From Candidatus Bathyarchaeota archaeon (GTDB taxonomy: Archaea > Thermoproteota > Bathyarchaeia > Bathyarchaeales > Bathycorpusculaceae): a stretch of DNA of 64,000 bases. Where the stretch lies: NCBI GenBank assembly GCA_026014725.1, contig JAOZHV010000052.1:124001-188000 (forward strand), given 5' to 3'. The position numbers and the translations under genes are program-made. The notes under the pieces were generated by a model. The model saw only the letters and a list, made by a program, of their open reading frames with translations. It had not been told where the DNA came from and searched no databases. This document shows positions 1-7,539 of this stretch, piece after piece (within the stretch, counting starts at the first letter, position 1; the number at the start of each line of letters is the position of its first letter).

Positions 1-1
1 A

Positions 2-211
2 GGAAAATACGATAAACTTGACGATTTCTTGCTGAGTGTGAAAACTGAAGAGTTCGATTACAACTCGCTTCTGGAAATCCAGCGAAGGTATTTTAGGGAA
101 TTTAACATGTCGCCAAAGCAAATAATCAAGCGAGTGAGGCGTGAAGGCGTTATCAACTTTGCAAAAAGAAGGCTCAATCCTAAAGCGCCAAAACGTGTTG
201 GAATCGCTTAA
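2..211 (+). CDS. C-terminal fragment of a probable B12-binding radical SAM protein
   Basis: Open from the window edge to a TAA; only the last 69 residues are present, so the catalytic part lies outside the window. The stretch QRRYFREFNMSPKQIIKRV resembles the basic tail (Y-F-R-E-F ... P ... I-x-R) found at the C-terminus of B12-binding radical SAM enzymes such as the hopanoid and BchE-like families. A complete member of that broad family follows 1 kb downstream at 1266, which supports a local cluster. The identification rests on the tail only and is tentative. Confidence 0.55.
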   Translation, partial: GKYDKLDDFLLSVKTEEFDYNSLLEIQRRYFREFNMSPKQIIKRVRREGVINFAKRRLNPKAPKRVGIA

Positions 212-222
212 CAGTTTTAGCA

Positions 223-1086
223 CTATTTTTTTGCTATCCAATAACTCATTTCAGGTCTACATAGCAACCGATACAAGTAGAATAACGCGTTTGGGAACAT
301 TGCACCGTTTAGGTGGTAATCTGCCCTCTCAAACCGTTCGAAACCTGCTTGTTTGAACGTTTGAGCTATTGCATTGTGGTTTATGGCGTGCTCTTTTTTG
401 TGCCAATAATCAGACAGCGTGTAATCGATTGAGGGCACCCTTAAGCCTGTGATTTGGAAGTAAAAACTGTTGATTAAGGGGTTCGAGTGGAAGTAGAGGC
501 TCTTTACGAGTTCAGCTAGGCTACTGGGCTCGTTCTTCCAGTAAAAAGGCGAAGCCTCATGGTCAATGTAAATTACTCCGCCTTTCTTTAGTAAACCGCA
601 AAGTGTTCGAAGCGCGGCAAGGTAATCGGGCAAGTGATGAAGCACCGAATAACCCACTATCAAATCAAACGCACCTTTTGTGAAGTTTAGGTCTTCGATT
701 GGCGAGTTAATCACTGTGAGTTTGTCGTTGAGGTAGGCGAGGTACTTTTTCTTGAGGATGGCACACATTTCGGCTGAGATGTCTATGGCTGTGACTTTGT
801 AGCCCATCTGTAGCAGTTTACCTGTTAAGTTGCCTGTGCCTGCGCCAACGTCAAGTGCGTTTTTTTGGTTATCAACAATCTGCTTGTCTATCTGCTCAAG
901 AAGCGTCTTTACTCTTTTTTGTTCGCGTTTACTGTACACTTCAGGATGAATCAGCTCGTAGTACTCAGCTTCGCTACGGTGAACCTCAATGTTGGCTTGA
1001 TGGATTTTCTCTTTTAGCGTTTGGTCTTTAGGCAATACTGTTTGTGCCTTCTTCACGGTTAGGTTTGTTGAGTAATTAGTTTCCAA
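223..1086 (-). CDS. class I SAM-dependent methyltransferase
   Basis: 287 residues, ATG start. A Rossmann methyltransferase core begins near residue 97 with the SAM-binding motif LDVGAGTGNLTGKL, followed by the acidic ribose-binding end of strand 2 (AIDIS) and a motif-IV region FDLIVGYSVLHHLPD. The first ~90 residues are charged and hold no recognised domain. It is convergent with the radical SAM fragment at 2-211 and divergent from the radical SAM protein at 1266. The substrate (small molecule, lipid or sugar) cannot be read from the sequence; the B12/radical-SAM neighbours suggest tailoring of a lipid or glycan, which is inference. Confidence 0.8.
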   Translation of the reverse strand: METNYSTNLTVKKAQTVLPKDQTLKEKIHQANIEVHRSEAEYYELIHPEVYSKREQKRVKTLLEQIDKQIVDNQKNALDVGAGTGNLTGKLLQMGYKVTAIDISAEMCAILKKKYLAYLNDKLTVINSPIEDLNFTKGAFDLIVGYSVLHHLPDYLAALRTLCGLLKKGGVIYIDHEASPFYWKNEPSSLAELVKSLYFHSNPLINSFYFQITGLRVPSIDYTLSDYWHKKEHAINHNAIAQTFKQAGFERFERADYHLNGAMFPNALFYLYRLLCRPEMSYWIAKK

Positions 1087-1265
1087 TTAATATATTATTT
1101 TCAAAAATTCAAGAATACGCATCGCAAAATCCAAGAGGCATTCTTAACCTACAGTGTCATAAGAAAATCATCACAGCTGTCTTGTCTTTGAATTTGCTCT
1201 AAAAATGCGAAAAGTTTAAGCACAAAGCGCCGCCTTTGAGAGATAAACACCCGCGTGAAGCAAAA

Positions 1266-2651
1266 ATGAAGCCTCATATAACATTAGTGAACCCAGCCGC
1301 GCCGCCTGCTGCTGCTATGCATTGGCCCTTTGCACTGTTAGGCTTAGGGTACTTAGGTGCAGTTTTAGAAAAAAACAACTACAAAGTTGACGTAATCGAT
1401 TGCCAAATGCTTAATCTCTCTTTTGAAGACTTCAGAGCTGAGATTGCCAAGCGGCAACCCAACATTGTCGGCATGACTTCCTCCACGTTAACGTATAAAT
1501 CAGGCTTGAAATTGGTGAAAATCGCCAAAGAAGCTTGCCCCAACTGTATTACAATCGCAGGTGGACCCCACGTTACCTTCTGGGACGACCATGCTCTGGA
1601 AGAGTGCCCCGAACTTGACATTGTAGTTAGGAAAGAGGGGGAAGAAACTATGCTGGAACTGGTGCAGAAGATAGAAGCGGGCGAGAGCTACTATGACGTT
1701 TTGGGCATCACCTGCAGAAAAGACGGCAAAATCCACAGAACACCAGACCGCCCATACATTGAAGATTTAGATAGCTTGCCGTTTCCAGCGCGCCACCTGT
1801 GGCCAATGGAGAAGTTCCGTGAACACGAGGATGTGTTGTATTTGGCGACTAGCAGGGGGTGCGTGTACTGGTGTGAATTCTGCGCTACTGTTAGGATGCA
1901 CGGTCGCAAGTACCGCATGCGAAGCCCAAAAAACGTAGTTGACGAGATAGAGTTTCTCCACAAGACGTATGGCATGAGCAATTTCACGTTTTGTGATGAC
2001 GCTTTTACCGTGGACCAGCCCAGAGTCGAGGAATTATGTAATGATATCCTAAAACGCGGCTTAAAGATAAAGTGGAACTGTGGAACACGCGTTGACATGC
2101 TAACTAAAGAACTGCTTATCAAAATGAAAGAAGCAGGTTGCATCTCAGTCTGGTTTGGCGTGGAGTCAGGTACACAACAAATGTTAGATGCCATGAAGAA
2201 AGGAATCACCCCAGAATTAACCATTAAAGTTCTAGGTTGGGTACGAGAATTAGGGCTCCAGCCAGTTCCAAACGTTATTCTCGGCTTTCCAGGAGAAACC
2301 AAAGAGAGCGCTTGGAAGACCATAAAGTTTGTTGAAAAGATATCGCCTGACGCGGTAGGCTTCTACAATGTCGCTACACCTTTCCCTGGCACGCCGATGT
2401 ACGACATGGTTAAAGAGAAAGGCTGGTTGAGAGTCACAGACTTTGACTTGTACGATACTACAAGACCTACCTTTGAGACACCGTGGCTTAGCATGAAAGA
2501 ACTTGGAAAACTCCGCGAAGGCGCTTTTCACCATTACTATTTGCGTAGAGCGTACTTCTTTGATAAGAAAAGACGGTTTAAGCTGTCTACAGCATTGATT
2601 GTGGCGATGAACCTAATAGCAGACATCAAGCTAAAACTTCGAAGAAACTAA
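1266..2651 (+). CDS. B12-binding domain radical SAM protein
   Basis: An N-terminal cobalamin-binding-like Rossmann domain (about residues 1-140; LVNPAAPP, GYLGAVLE, GMTSSTLTYKSG, GGPHVTFW) is followed by a radical SAM barrel with the cluster motif CVYWCEFC (CxxxCxxC) near residue 200 and GGVESGT-like SAM-contact segment VWFGVESGTQQ. An upstream TTG at 1236 is in frame, but ATG 1266 starts directly at the conserved strand and is preferred (461 residues). Enzymes of this class methylate unreactive carbons or rearrange substrates; the substrate here is unknown. The C-terminal tail is basic and ends in KLKLRRN. Confidence 0.85.
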   Translation: MKPHITLVNPAAPPAAAMHWPFALLGLGYLGAVLEKNNYKVDVIDCQMLNLSFEDFRAEIAKRQPNIVGMTSSTLTYKSGLKLVKIAKEACPNCITIAGGPHVTFWDDHALEECPELDIVVRKEGEETMLELVQKIEAGESYYDVLGITCRKDGKIHRTPDRPYIEDLDSLPFPARHLWPMEKFREHEDVLYLATSRGCVYWCEFCATVRMHGRKYRMRSPKNVVDEIEFLHKTYGMSNFTFCDDAFTVDQPRVEELCNDILKRGLKIKWNCGTRVDMLTKELLIKMKEAGCISVWFGVESGTQQMLDAMKKGITPELTIKVLGWVRELGLQPVPNVILGFPGETKESAWKTIKFVEKISPDAVGFYNVATPFPGTPMYDMVKEKGWLRVTDFDLYDTTRPTFETPWLSMKELGKLREGAFHHYYLRRAYFFDKKRRFKLSTALIVAMNLIADIKLKLRRN

Positions 2652-2658
2652 AAACTGC

Positions 2659-3105
2659 TTACCGCTTTTTTCTTCGTCTAAAGCGTAAGGCTTCAAAAAG
2701 AAAAATCGCGGCTGAAACAACCGTCACTATTGTCAAAAGCCAAAAAGCCTCTTGAATCCCAGACCCATAAAACAAATGCGGAATTAAAACCAAAATTTCA
2801 GCAATCAAAACACCTACGAATACAAAACCGAAGATTGCAAAGCTTGGAACAAGACTTTTCCCAACCCAAACATACCCTCGCATAGCTGCTTTTTTCTTTA
2901 CAACGTAATTGCCGTACTCGTCTTTAGTAACTAACTCTAAATCCATGAGCTTTTGCAGGTTTCGGTACGCCACGCTTGGGCTGCTCAGGTTAGCGCCACG
3001 CATTAAATCTCTTGGACCAACTGGCTTGCCAGCCTTAACCAAATAAACGTAGGTATCAAACAATGTTGTGTTGAGTTCTTCCTCAAGCTCCAAGGTAAAC
3101 ACCAT
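2659..3105 (-). CDS. winged-helix regulator with two C-terminal membrane helices
   Basis: 148 residues. Residues 10-70 form a winged helix-turn-helix (LVKAGKPVGPRDLMR, SSPSVAYRNLQKLMDLELV, then a YGNYVV wing). Residues ~85-140 hold two hydrophobic segments separated by a short loop, and the tail RFRRRKKR is strongly basic and probably cytosolic. The same architecture is present at 30103-30519, so the genome has at least two paralogues. Membrane-tethered winged-helix proteins are frequent in archaea; ligand and targets are unknown. It is convergent with the radical SAM gene, 7 nt from its stop. Confidence 0.75.
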   Translation of the reverse strand: MVFTLELEEELNTTLFDTYVYLVKAGKPVGPRDLMRGANLSSPSVAYRNLQKLMDLELVTKDEYGNYVVKKKAAMRGYVWVGKSLVPSFAIFGFVFVGVLIAEILVLIPHLFYGSGIQEAFWLLTIVTVVSAAIFLFEALRFRRRKKR

Positions 3106-3320
3106 AAACCACTAATCGCTGTTTATCCTTAAAAAATAAAGCCCCAAACCACCACTAAACTGAATGCTCTCTTAAGCCTTGCACAGCCACATTACCGCTA
3201 AAATTGTCCCAAACTCACTACACCCAAAGGCACACGAATCAAATTTGAGTATAGTGATTTATGCAGAATCTTAAGGGGCAAGCGCTATTACGAAAAAATA
3301 GCAAAGCATTTCGAAACCAG

Positions 3321-3359
3321 CGCTTTAAATAGGGGATAGGGGTCTGTGGCAAAGCAAAC
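3321..3359 (+). repeat. short dispersed element A, copy 1
   Basis: A roughly 40-bp block starting CGCTTTAAATAGGGG and ending TCTGTGGCAAAGCAAAC recurs in inverted orientation at 6581-6619 and, less perfectly, at 55907-55938. This copy abuts the aspS stop codon. Read along the aspS transcript it is pyrimidine-rich (CCCCTATCCCCTA), so it could be a 3'-end or terminator-like signal; in the opposite direction it contains a TATA-like TTTAAA. The rest of the 3106-3362 gap shows nothing else recognisable. Confidence 0.6.
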
Positions 3360-3362
3360 TGT

Positions 3363-4682
3363 TTATGGTGTTAGTCTGACTCTGTCTCGTGGGTAGAGTG
3401 TTACTTCGCGTATGTTTTTGTTGCCTGTTAATATCATGGTTAGGCGTTCGAGCCCTATTGCCCAGCCTGCGTGGGGTGGCATGCCGTAGTCGTAGGCTTG
3501 CAGGTGGCATTTGAAGGATTCTGGGTTTAGTCCTTTCTCTTTGAGTCGCGCGATGAGTTGGTCTTTTTGGGCTATGCGTGTTCCGCCTGAGACGAGTTCG
3601 ATGTAGCGCCACATTAAGTCGAAGCCTTCGCAGATTTCAGGTTTGTCGTCTTTGGGTTTAATGTAGAAAGCTTTGGCATGCGTGGGCCAATCCGTTATAA
3701 AGTAGAAGTAGGGGTAGAGTTTACCCAGTACACGGAATGCTTCTGTTGGGATATCTTCGCCCCACGGAATCGTGACACCTTGCGCTTTGAGGTCTTCTAG
3801 GACTTGGTCGTAGGTTAAGCGCTTAAACGGTAATGTGGGCACTTCAAACTTGTAGCCAAGCGCAGACAACTCTGTGGCACATTTCTCCTTAACAGTAGCG
3901 CAGGCGTATTGGATAACTTGCTCAAGGAGCGCCATGACATCTTTAGCATCAGCAAACGCTTGCTCAATGTCAACGGAGACGAATTCGCTGAGATGCCTGC
4001 GCGTGTGTGATTCTTCAGCGCGGAAAAATGGTCCGACCTCAAAAACTTTCTCAAAACTCAGCGTTAACTCTTCCTTGTAGAGTTGTGGGCTCTGCGCGAG
4101 GTAAGCTTTCTGACCGAAATAGTCAACGCTGAAGAGTTCGGCGCCTCCTTCAGTTGCCGAAGCAATAATTCTTGGTGTATGAACCTCCAGAAAACCTTTC
4201 TCAAAGAGGAAACCGCGAATTGCTTCTAGGGCGGTGTGTTGGATTTTGAAGGTGGCTAAGGTTTTTTCTTGGGTGAGGTCGAGGGGTCTTGCGTCTAAGC
4301 GTGCTTCTATGTTTGCAGGTGTTTTGCCTGTGATGTCGATGGGTAATTGTTCGGTTGCTGTGTTGAATATTTTTATGGCGTTAGGAATGACTTCTATACC
4401 TCTGGGCGTCATGTTGGTTTTTTTAACCGTGCCCTTCACGCCGATTGCAAACCGTTTCTGTAGGATGTCAGATTTGGCTAAAACTTCGGGCGGGATTCTT
4501 TTTTTGGGAATGGTCAACTGGATGGTGCCTTCGCGGTCTTGCATAATTATGAAGCGGATTCCGCCGAGGTCACGTATGTCTTGAACCCAACCGAAAACTG
4601 TTACTTCTTGACCGTCCGTTTCTGGCGTTATGTTGCTAGTATAATGTGTTCTAATCAAATCATCAATAGAGTCCAAATTCAT
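3363..4682 (-). CDS. aspS: aspartyl-tRNA synthetase, archaeal type, probably non-discriminating
   Basis: 439 residues, the usual archaeal length. N-terminal OB-fold anticodon-binding domain (about 25-110, GWVQDIRDLGG), then a class II catalytic core with motif 2 (PFFRAEESHTRRHLSEF, near 215-232) and motif 3 (GWAIGLERLTM, near 404-414). It charges tRNA-Asp and possibly tRNA-Asn. The position that is Trp in discriminating and His in non-discriminating archaeal enzymes is Gln here (GWVQ), and the second position aligns with Pro (MTPRGIE), the residue seen in non-discriminating enzymes. Last gene of an alba-KH-aspS run, 15 nt after the KH gene. Confidence 0.95.
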   Translation of the reverse strand: MNLDSIDDLIRTHYTSNITPETDGQEVTVFGWVQDIRDLGGIRFIIMQDREGTIQLTIPKKRIPPEVLAKSDILQKRFAIGVKGTVKKTNMTPRGIEVIPNAIKIFNTATEQLPIDITGKTPANIEARLDARPLDLTQEKTLATFKIQHTALEAIRGFLFEKGFLEVHTPRIIASATEGGAELFSVDYFGQKAYLAQSPQLYKEELTLSFEKVFEVGPFFRAEESHTRRHLSEFVSVDIEQAFADAKDVMALLEQVIQYACATVKEKCATELSALGYKFEVPTLPFKRLTYDQVLEDLKAQGVTIPWGEDIPTEAFRVLGKLYPYFYFITDWPTHAKAFYIKPKDDKPEICEGFDLMWRYIELVSGGTRIAQKDQLIARLKEKGLNPESFKCHLQAYDYGMPPHAGWAIGLERLTMILTGNKNIREVTLYPRDRVRLTP

Positions 4683-4697
4683 GCCACTTCGCCAATC

Positions 4698-5207
4698 CTA
4701 GTCCGCGATTTCAACACGTAAGGACATTTTACGTATTTTACTAGCTATTTCCTTTAAAGCCTTAACGTCAAAAGGCAGTTGCGCTCCGCGTTTGCGCTTG
4801 AGAATTACGCGGGTTTCTGTGGTCCCGTCTGGAAGCCAGATGGTGTTTATTGTTAAGATGCTGAAGGGTATGAATAAATCTTCAAGGAATTTGCGGTCGT
4901 CAACTCCATACTCGAGAACGCGAACGTTTTTGCCTGTTTCATCGCCGATGGCTTTGACGATTTTGCCGCCATAACCTAGAATTCTTGGAACATCGCCGTG
5001 CCCCACGAGGATGGCTAAGGTTTTTTCTACTTCGACGGCTTTGTAGAAGCAGACGTTCTGTAGGGAAGGATACTTTTCTTCTAGACTCAGCAGTAGGCGG
5101 GCGATTTTCAGGTCTAAGTTACTTATTTCGCCAGCTTTCACTTTTGCTGAGCACTTTTGGCATAGAATGCCGCTTTTTAAGCAGAAGCTGCAGAGTTCTG
5201 TTTTCAT
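4698..5207 (-). CDS. zinc-ribbon plus KH-domain protein (archaeal NusA-like)
   Basis: 169 residues. An N-terminal CxxC...CxxC zinc knuckle (CSFCLKSGILCQKC, residues 6-19) is followed by a helical linker and a KH RNA-binding domain around residues 68-100 whose GxxG loop is GYGG (GHGDVPRILGYGGKIVKAI). Archaeal proteins of this type are often called transcription elongation factor NusA-like because of the KH fold; the direct target is not established. Tight linkage to aspS (15-nt gap) and alba suggests an RNA-related role in the same transcript. Confidence 0.7.
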   Translation of the reverse strand: MKTELCSFCLKSGILCQKCSAKVKAGEISNLDLKIARLLLSLEEKYPSLQNVCFYKAVEVEKTLAILVGHGDVPRILGYGGKIVKAIGDETGKNVRVLEYGVDDRKFLEDLFIPFSILTINTIWLPDGTTETRVILKRKRGAQLPFDVKALKEIASKIRKMSLRVEIAD

Positions 5208-5255
5208 TTGCCGTCGGTTTTTCCTGCAAAGAAGGAGTTTAGCTTTCGTGAATTT

Positions 5256-5540
5256 TTATCTGGTGAGCGTTATTTCTATGGTGCTGACGTTTGTTCCTTG
5301 GTTGCCTTCTTCATGGTCTTGTGGTAGGAATTGGTCTGTTCCAATGCCGATGTTTTTGATTTTTACGTCCGGGAGGAATTTGTGCCTGACTACTTCAACG
5401 ACATCGATTGCTCGGCAGATGGATCTCCCGCGGGCTTTAACGCTGACTTCTTTTGCGCCGCTGTGGAAGAAGGTGATGCAAGCGAGGACATAGTTCATTG
5501 TTGGTTTTTTTCCGATTAAGACTGCGTTGGTTTCTGTCAC
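5256..5540 (-). CDS. albA: Alba nucleic-acid-binding chromatin protein
   Basis: 94 residues beginning at GTG. The N-terminal segment [14 protein letters not shown] carries the lysine loop of the Alba fold, followed by the helix [21 protein letters not shown] and the beta-hairpin [11 protein letters not shown]. Alba dimers coat DNA and RNA in most archaea. It leads the alba-KH-aspS run; the 48-nt spacing to the next gene is compatible with one transcript. Confidence 0.92.
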   Translation of the reverse strand: MTETNAVLIGKKPTMNYVLACITFFHSGAKEVSVKARGRSICRAIDVVEVVRHKFLPDVKIKNIGIGTDQFLPQDHEEGNQGTNVSTIEITLTR

Positions 5541-5757
5541 GTTCGCTACACTCCTAGTTTACTTTGAGTGGTTTGTGTAAAGCTTTTTTTCGAAATAAAT
5601 ACATTGTGGTGGATGCTTGAGGTTCTTACTTTTCAATGAAGACTGGTTTTAGTTTCTTTTTAGCTAAATTAGTTTTTGTTACATAGGAGTTTGTTTATTT
5701 TTCAGGCATTAGATTCTTAAGCAACTTCACTATTGTAAAGGTTTAAGTTAACAAAAC

Positions 5758-6234
5758 ATGGCAAAAGTGACCAGTTTGGAACCATTAACTAAACGTTCAA
5801 TCCAGCTGTTAAAAACCCTTTATGAAAAGGGAAAAGCCACAAACACTTACACTTTGAGAGTAAAACAGGATGAATTATCAAATCAACTTGGAGTAAGTAG
5901 GCAAGCGTTAAACGTGCATCTGCGCAAACTCAAAAATCGCGGTTACATCCGCACTGGCAGAGGCTTTATCGACGTAACTGAGAAAGGGTTAAGTGCCCTA
6001 GGTGTGTCAACCACCCCTGCGTTTGTTTTGCTTAAAGTTTCGCCGATGAAGCGGATTCACGTTTACCAGCAAATCCATGAACTCGGGGTTTCCAGAGCTT
6101 TCCGTATTGCAGGAGAAGTTGATGCGCTAATTATTGTTGAGCGAGAAAACCTAGATGAGTTCTTAAAGAAACTCTACAGCATCGATGGCATTGAGGACAC
6201 GCGTTCTTATGTGACCATTGACACAATCAAGTAG
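5758..6234 (+). CDS. winged-helix regulator with Lrp-like ligand domain
   Basis: 158 residues. Residues ~10-75 form an HTH (QDELSNQLGVSRQALNVHLRKLKNRGYIRTG), and residues ~85-158 form a beta-alpha-beta RAM-like domain (FVLLKVSPMKRIHVYQQIHELGVSRAFRIAGEVDALIIV ... ). This is the layout of Lrp/AsnC regulators, with an HTH closer to MarR in spacing. The AT-rich 5541-5757 gap upstream has GTTTAAGTT about 20 nt before the ATG, suggesting a short-leader transcript. The effector is unknown. Confidence 0.8.
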   Translation: MAKVTSLEPLTKRSIQLLKTLYEKGKATNTYTLRVKQDELSNQLGVSRQALNVHLRKLKNRGYIRTGRGFIDVTEKGLSALGVSTTPAFVLLKVSPMKRIHVYQQIHELGVSRAFRIAGEVDALIIVERENLDEFLKKLYSIDGIEDTRSYVTIDTIK

Positions 6235-6322
6235 ACACACTAAGTTTAGGCGATGTTAGACAAAAGGTATATTTGATACTTAGCCATCAAAGACTTAGCC
6301 AAAATGGAAGGTTAACAATAAA

Positions 6323-6484
6323 ATGCCGATATTAGACCCAGTAAAGAAATCCATAGCTCAAAAACACAGGCTTTACATGAAAATCTGCCGAGACTGCGGG
6401 GCACGCAACGCTGAAACAGCGTTAAAATGCAGAAAGTGCAAGGGCAAAAACCTGCGCTGGAAGAAACGAGAAATAGTAAAATAA
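6323..6484 (+). CDS. rpl40e: 50S ribosomal protein eL40 (L40e)
   Basis: 53 residues, found by reading the gap after the Lrp-like gene. After a short basic helix (MPILDPVKKSIAQKHRLY) come two CxxC pairs, CRDC and CRKC (residues 22-39), and a basic tail KNLRWKKREIVK. This is the size and zinc-ribbon layout of archaeal eL40, whose eukaryotic homologue is made as a ubiquitin fusion; here there is no fusion. ATG at 6323, TAA at 6482. Confidence 0.88.
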   Translation: MPILDPVKKSIAQKHRLYMKICRDCGARNAETALKCRKCKGKNLRWKKREIVK

Positions 6485-6580
6485 CCAGTTCACTTTTATT
6501 TTACTTTGTTTTCTCTAACGAAAATGAAGTTTTTATCTGCCAATTTTTAATGCCCAATTAGTGCTGTTTTGCGGAAGATT

Positions 6581-6619
6581 GTTGCTCTGCCACAGACCCC
6601 CCTCCCCCTATTTAAAGCG
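6581..6619 (-). repeat. short dispersed element A, copy 2
   Basis: The minus strand reads CGCTTTAAATAGGGGGAGGG followed by GGGTCTGTGGCAGAGCAAC, matching copy 1 at 3321-3359 in nearly every position apart from one expanded G-run. As with copy 1 it lies downstream of a plus-sense-equivalent gene (here eL40, about 95 nt past the stop) and reads in the same direction relative to that gene. The rest of the 6485-6748 gap is AT-rich and presumably carries the promoter of the gene at 6749. Confidence 0.6.
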
Positions 6620-6748
6620 GGAAACTTTTTTTACTACGTACATGGTGCTTTACTGGTTCGCTAAAGCCTTGAGAAAAATGCTAACGGCTGTCTGTTAGGG
6701 TTATGGCAAAATTAAAAGGGAACGCTGACACATTAGCTAACCAGACAA

Positions 6749-7135
6749 GTGGAGAAGAAGAGTTTGACCAAAGCTGAGATAGCTGTTAGTTATCAGCCTT
6801 TTAAAGAAATTGTGGTTATGGAGAAAACCCGTTTCAACTCAGTAGAGGAAATAGCCCGATTCACTTCTGTCATCGCGGGCGGCAAGTTGGCAGGTTTGTA
6901 CTGGGTGGACGGCGTGGTTTTCCTGTACTTTCCACTTACCGCTTCAACAACCATCGTTGCTAAGGAGCTTTTGGAGCACGGCAAAGTTTACTGGACTTTT
7001 GTAGGCTACGCGCTGATGCCAAAGTACACTCAAGTGATCGAAACTAAAGAGAAAATGATTGTACCTGTCGTGGACATTTCATCTGACACAATCTTAAAAA
7101 CCGTGGCGCAGTGGCTAAAAGAACAGAAACCCTAA
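6749..7135 (+). CDS. hypothetical protein coupled to ribK
   Basis: 128 residues from a GTG. I do not recognise the family. It is a small soluble alpha/beta protein with two beta-rich halves (SVIAGGKLAGLYWVDGVVFLYFP and KVYWTFVGYALMPKYTQVI) and no cysteine clusters or membrane segments. Its last 25 nt overlap the start of ribK in another frame, so the two are translationally coupled and may share a flavin-related or general cofactor context; that link is inference from position only. Confidence 0.7.
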   Translation: MEKKSLTKAEIAVSYQPFKEIVVMEKTRFNSVEEIARFTSVIAGGKLAGLYWVDGVVFLYFPLTASTTIVAKELLEHGKVYWTFVGYALMPKYTQVIETKEKMIVPVVDISSDTILKTVAQWLKEQKP

Positions 7136-7539
7136 GCGCCGAGGGTCAGTTCTTGCCGCAGGTAGTTTTTTTTGGCACCGTTTTCTCGGGAACAGGTCAA
7201 GGAAAGAAGTTTATTGATTTGCCTTGGGTGAAGCAGCAGATAGAGGAAAAACTCGGTTTCACACCGTATTCTGGAACGCTAAACCTGCGTTTAACCAAAG
7301 AAAGCGTCGAAAACAAAAAACGGCTCGAGGATGCTAAGGGGTTTGTGGTTGAGCCGCAGGCAGGTTACTGTAGAGGCGTAATGTTTAGGGCGCAAATCGA
7401 TTCTGTGCAGGGTGCAATCATTGTTCCGAAAGTTCCAAAATACCCCAGCAGTGTTTTGGAGGTTATTGCTCCTGTTTACCTACGCGAACACCTTAAGTTA
7501 ACAGATGGCAGTCAAGTAGTTGTTACCGTCAGCGTTTAG
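7111..7539 (+). CDS. ribK: CTP-dependent riboflavin kinase (DUF120 family)
   Basis: 142 residues. Phosphorylates riboflavin to FMN using CTP, the archaeal route to flavin cofactors. Family marks are the GFTPYSGTLNLRL segment (residues ~49-62), the GYCRGVMFRAQI strand and a C-terminal beta strand LKLTDGSQVVVTV of the cradle-loop barrel. It lacks the N-terminal HTH fusion found in some archaea. GTG start inside the preceding gene; its 3' end overlaps the convergent acyl-CoA synthetase gene by 11 nt. Confidence 0.9.
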   Translation: MAKRTETLSAEGQFLPQVVFFGTVFSGTGQGKKFIDLPWVKQQIEEKLGFTPYSGTLNLRLTKESVENKKRLEDAKGFVVEPQAGYCRGVMFRAQIDSVQGAIIVPKVPKYPSSVLEVIAPVYLREHLKLTDGSQVVVTVSV

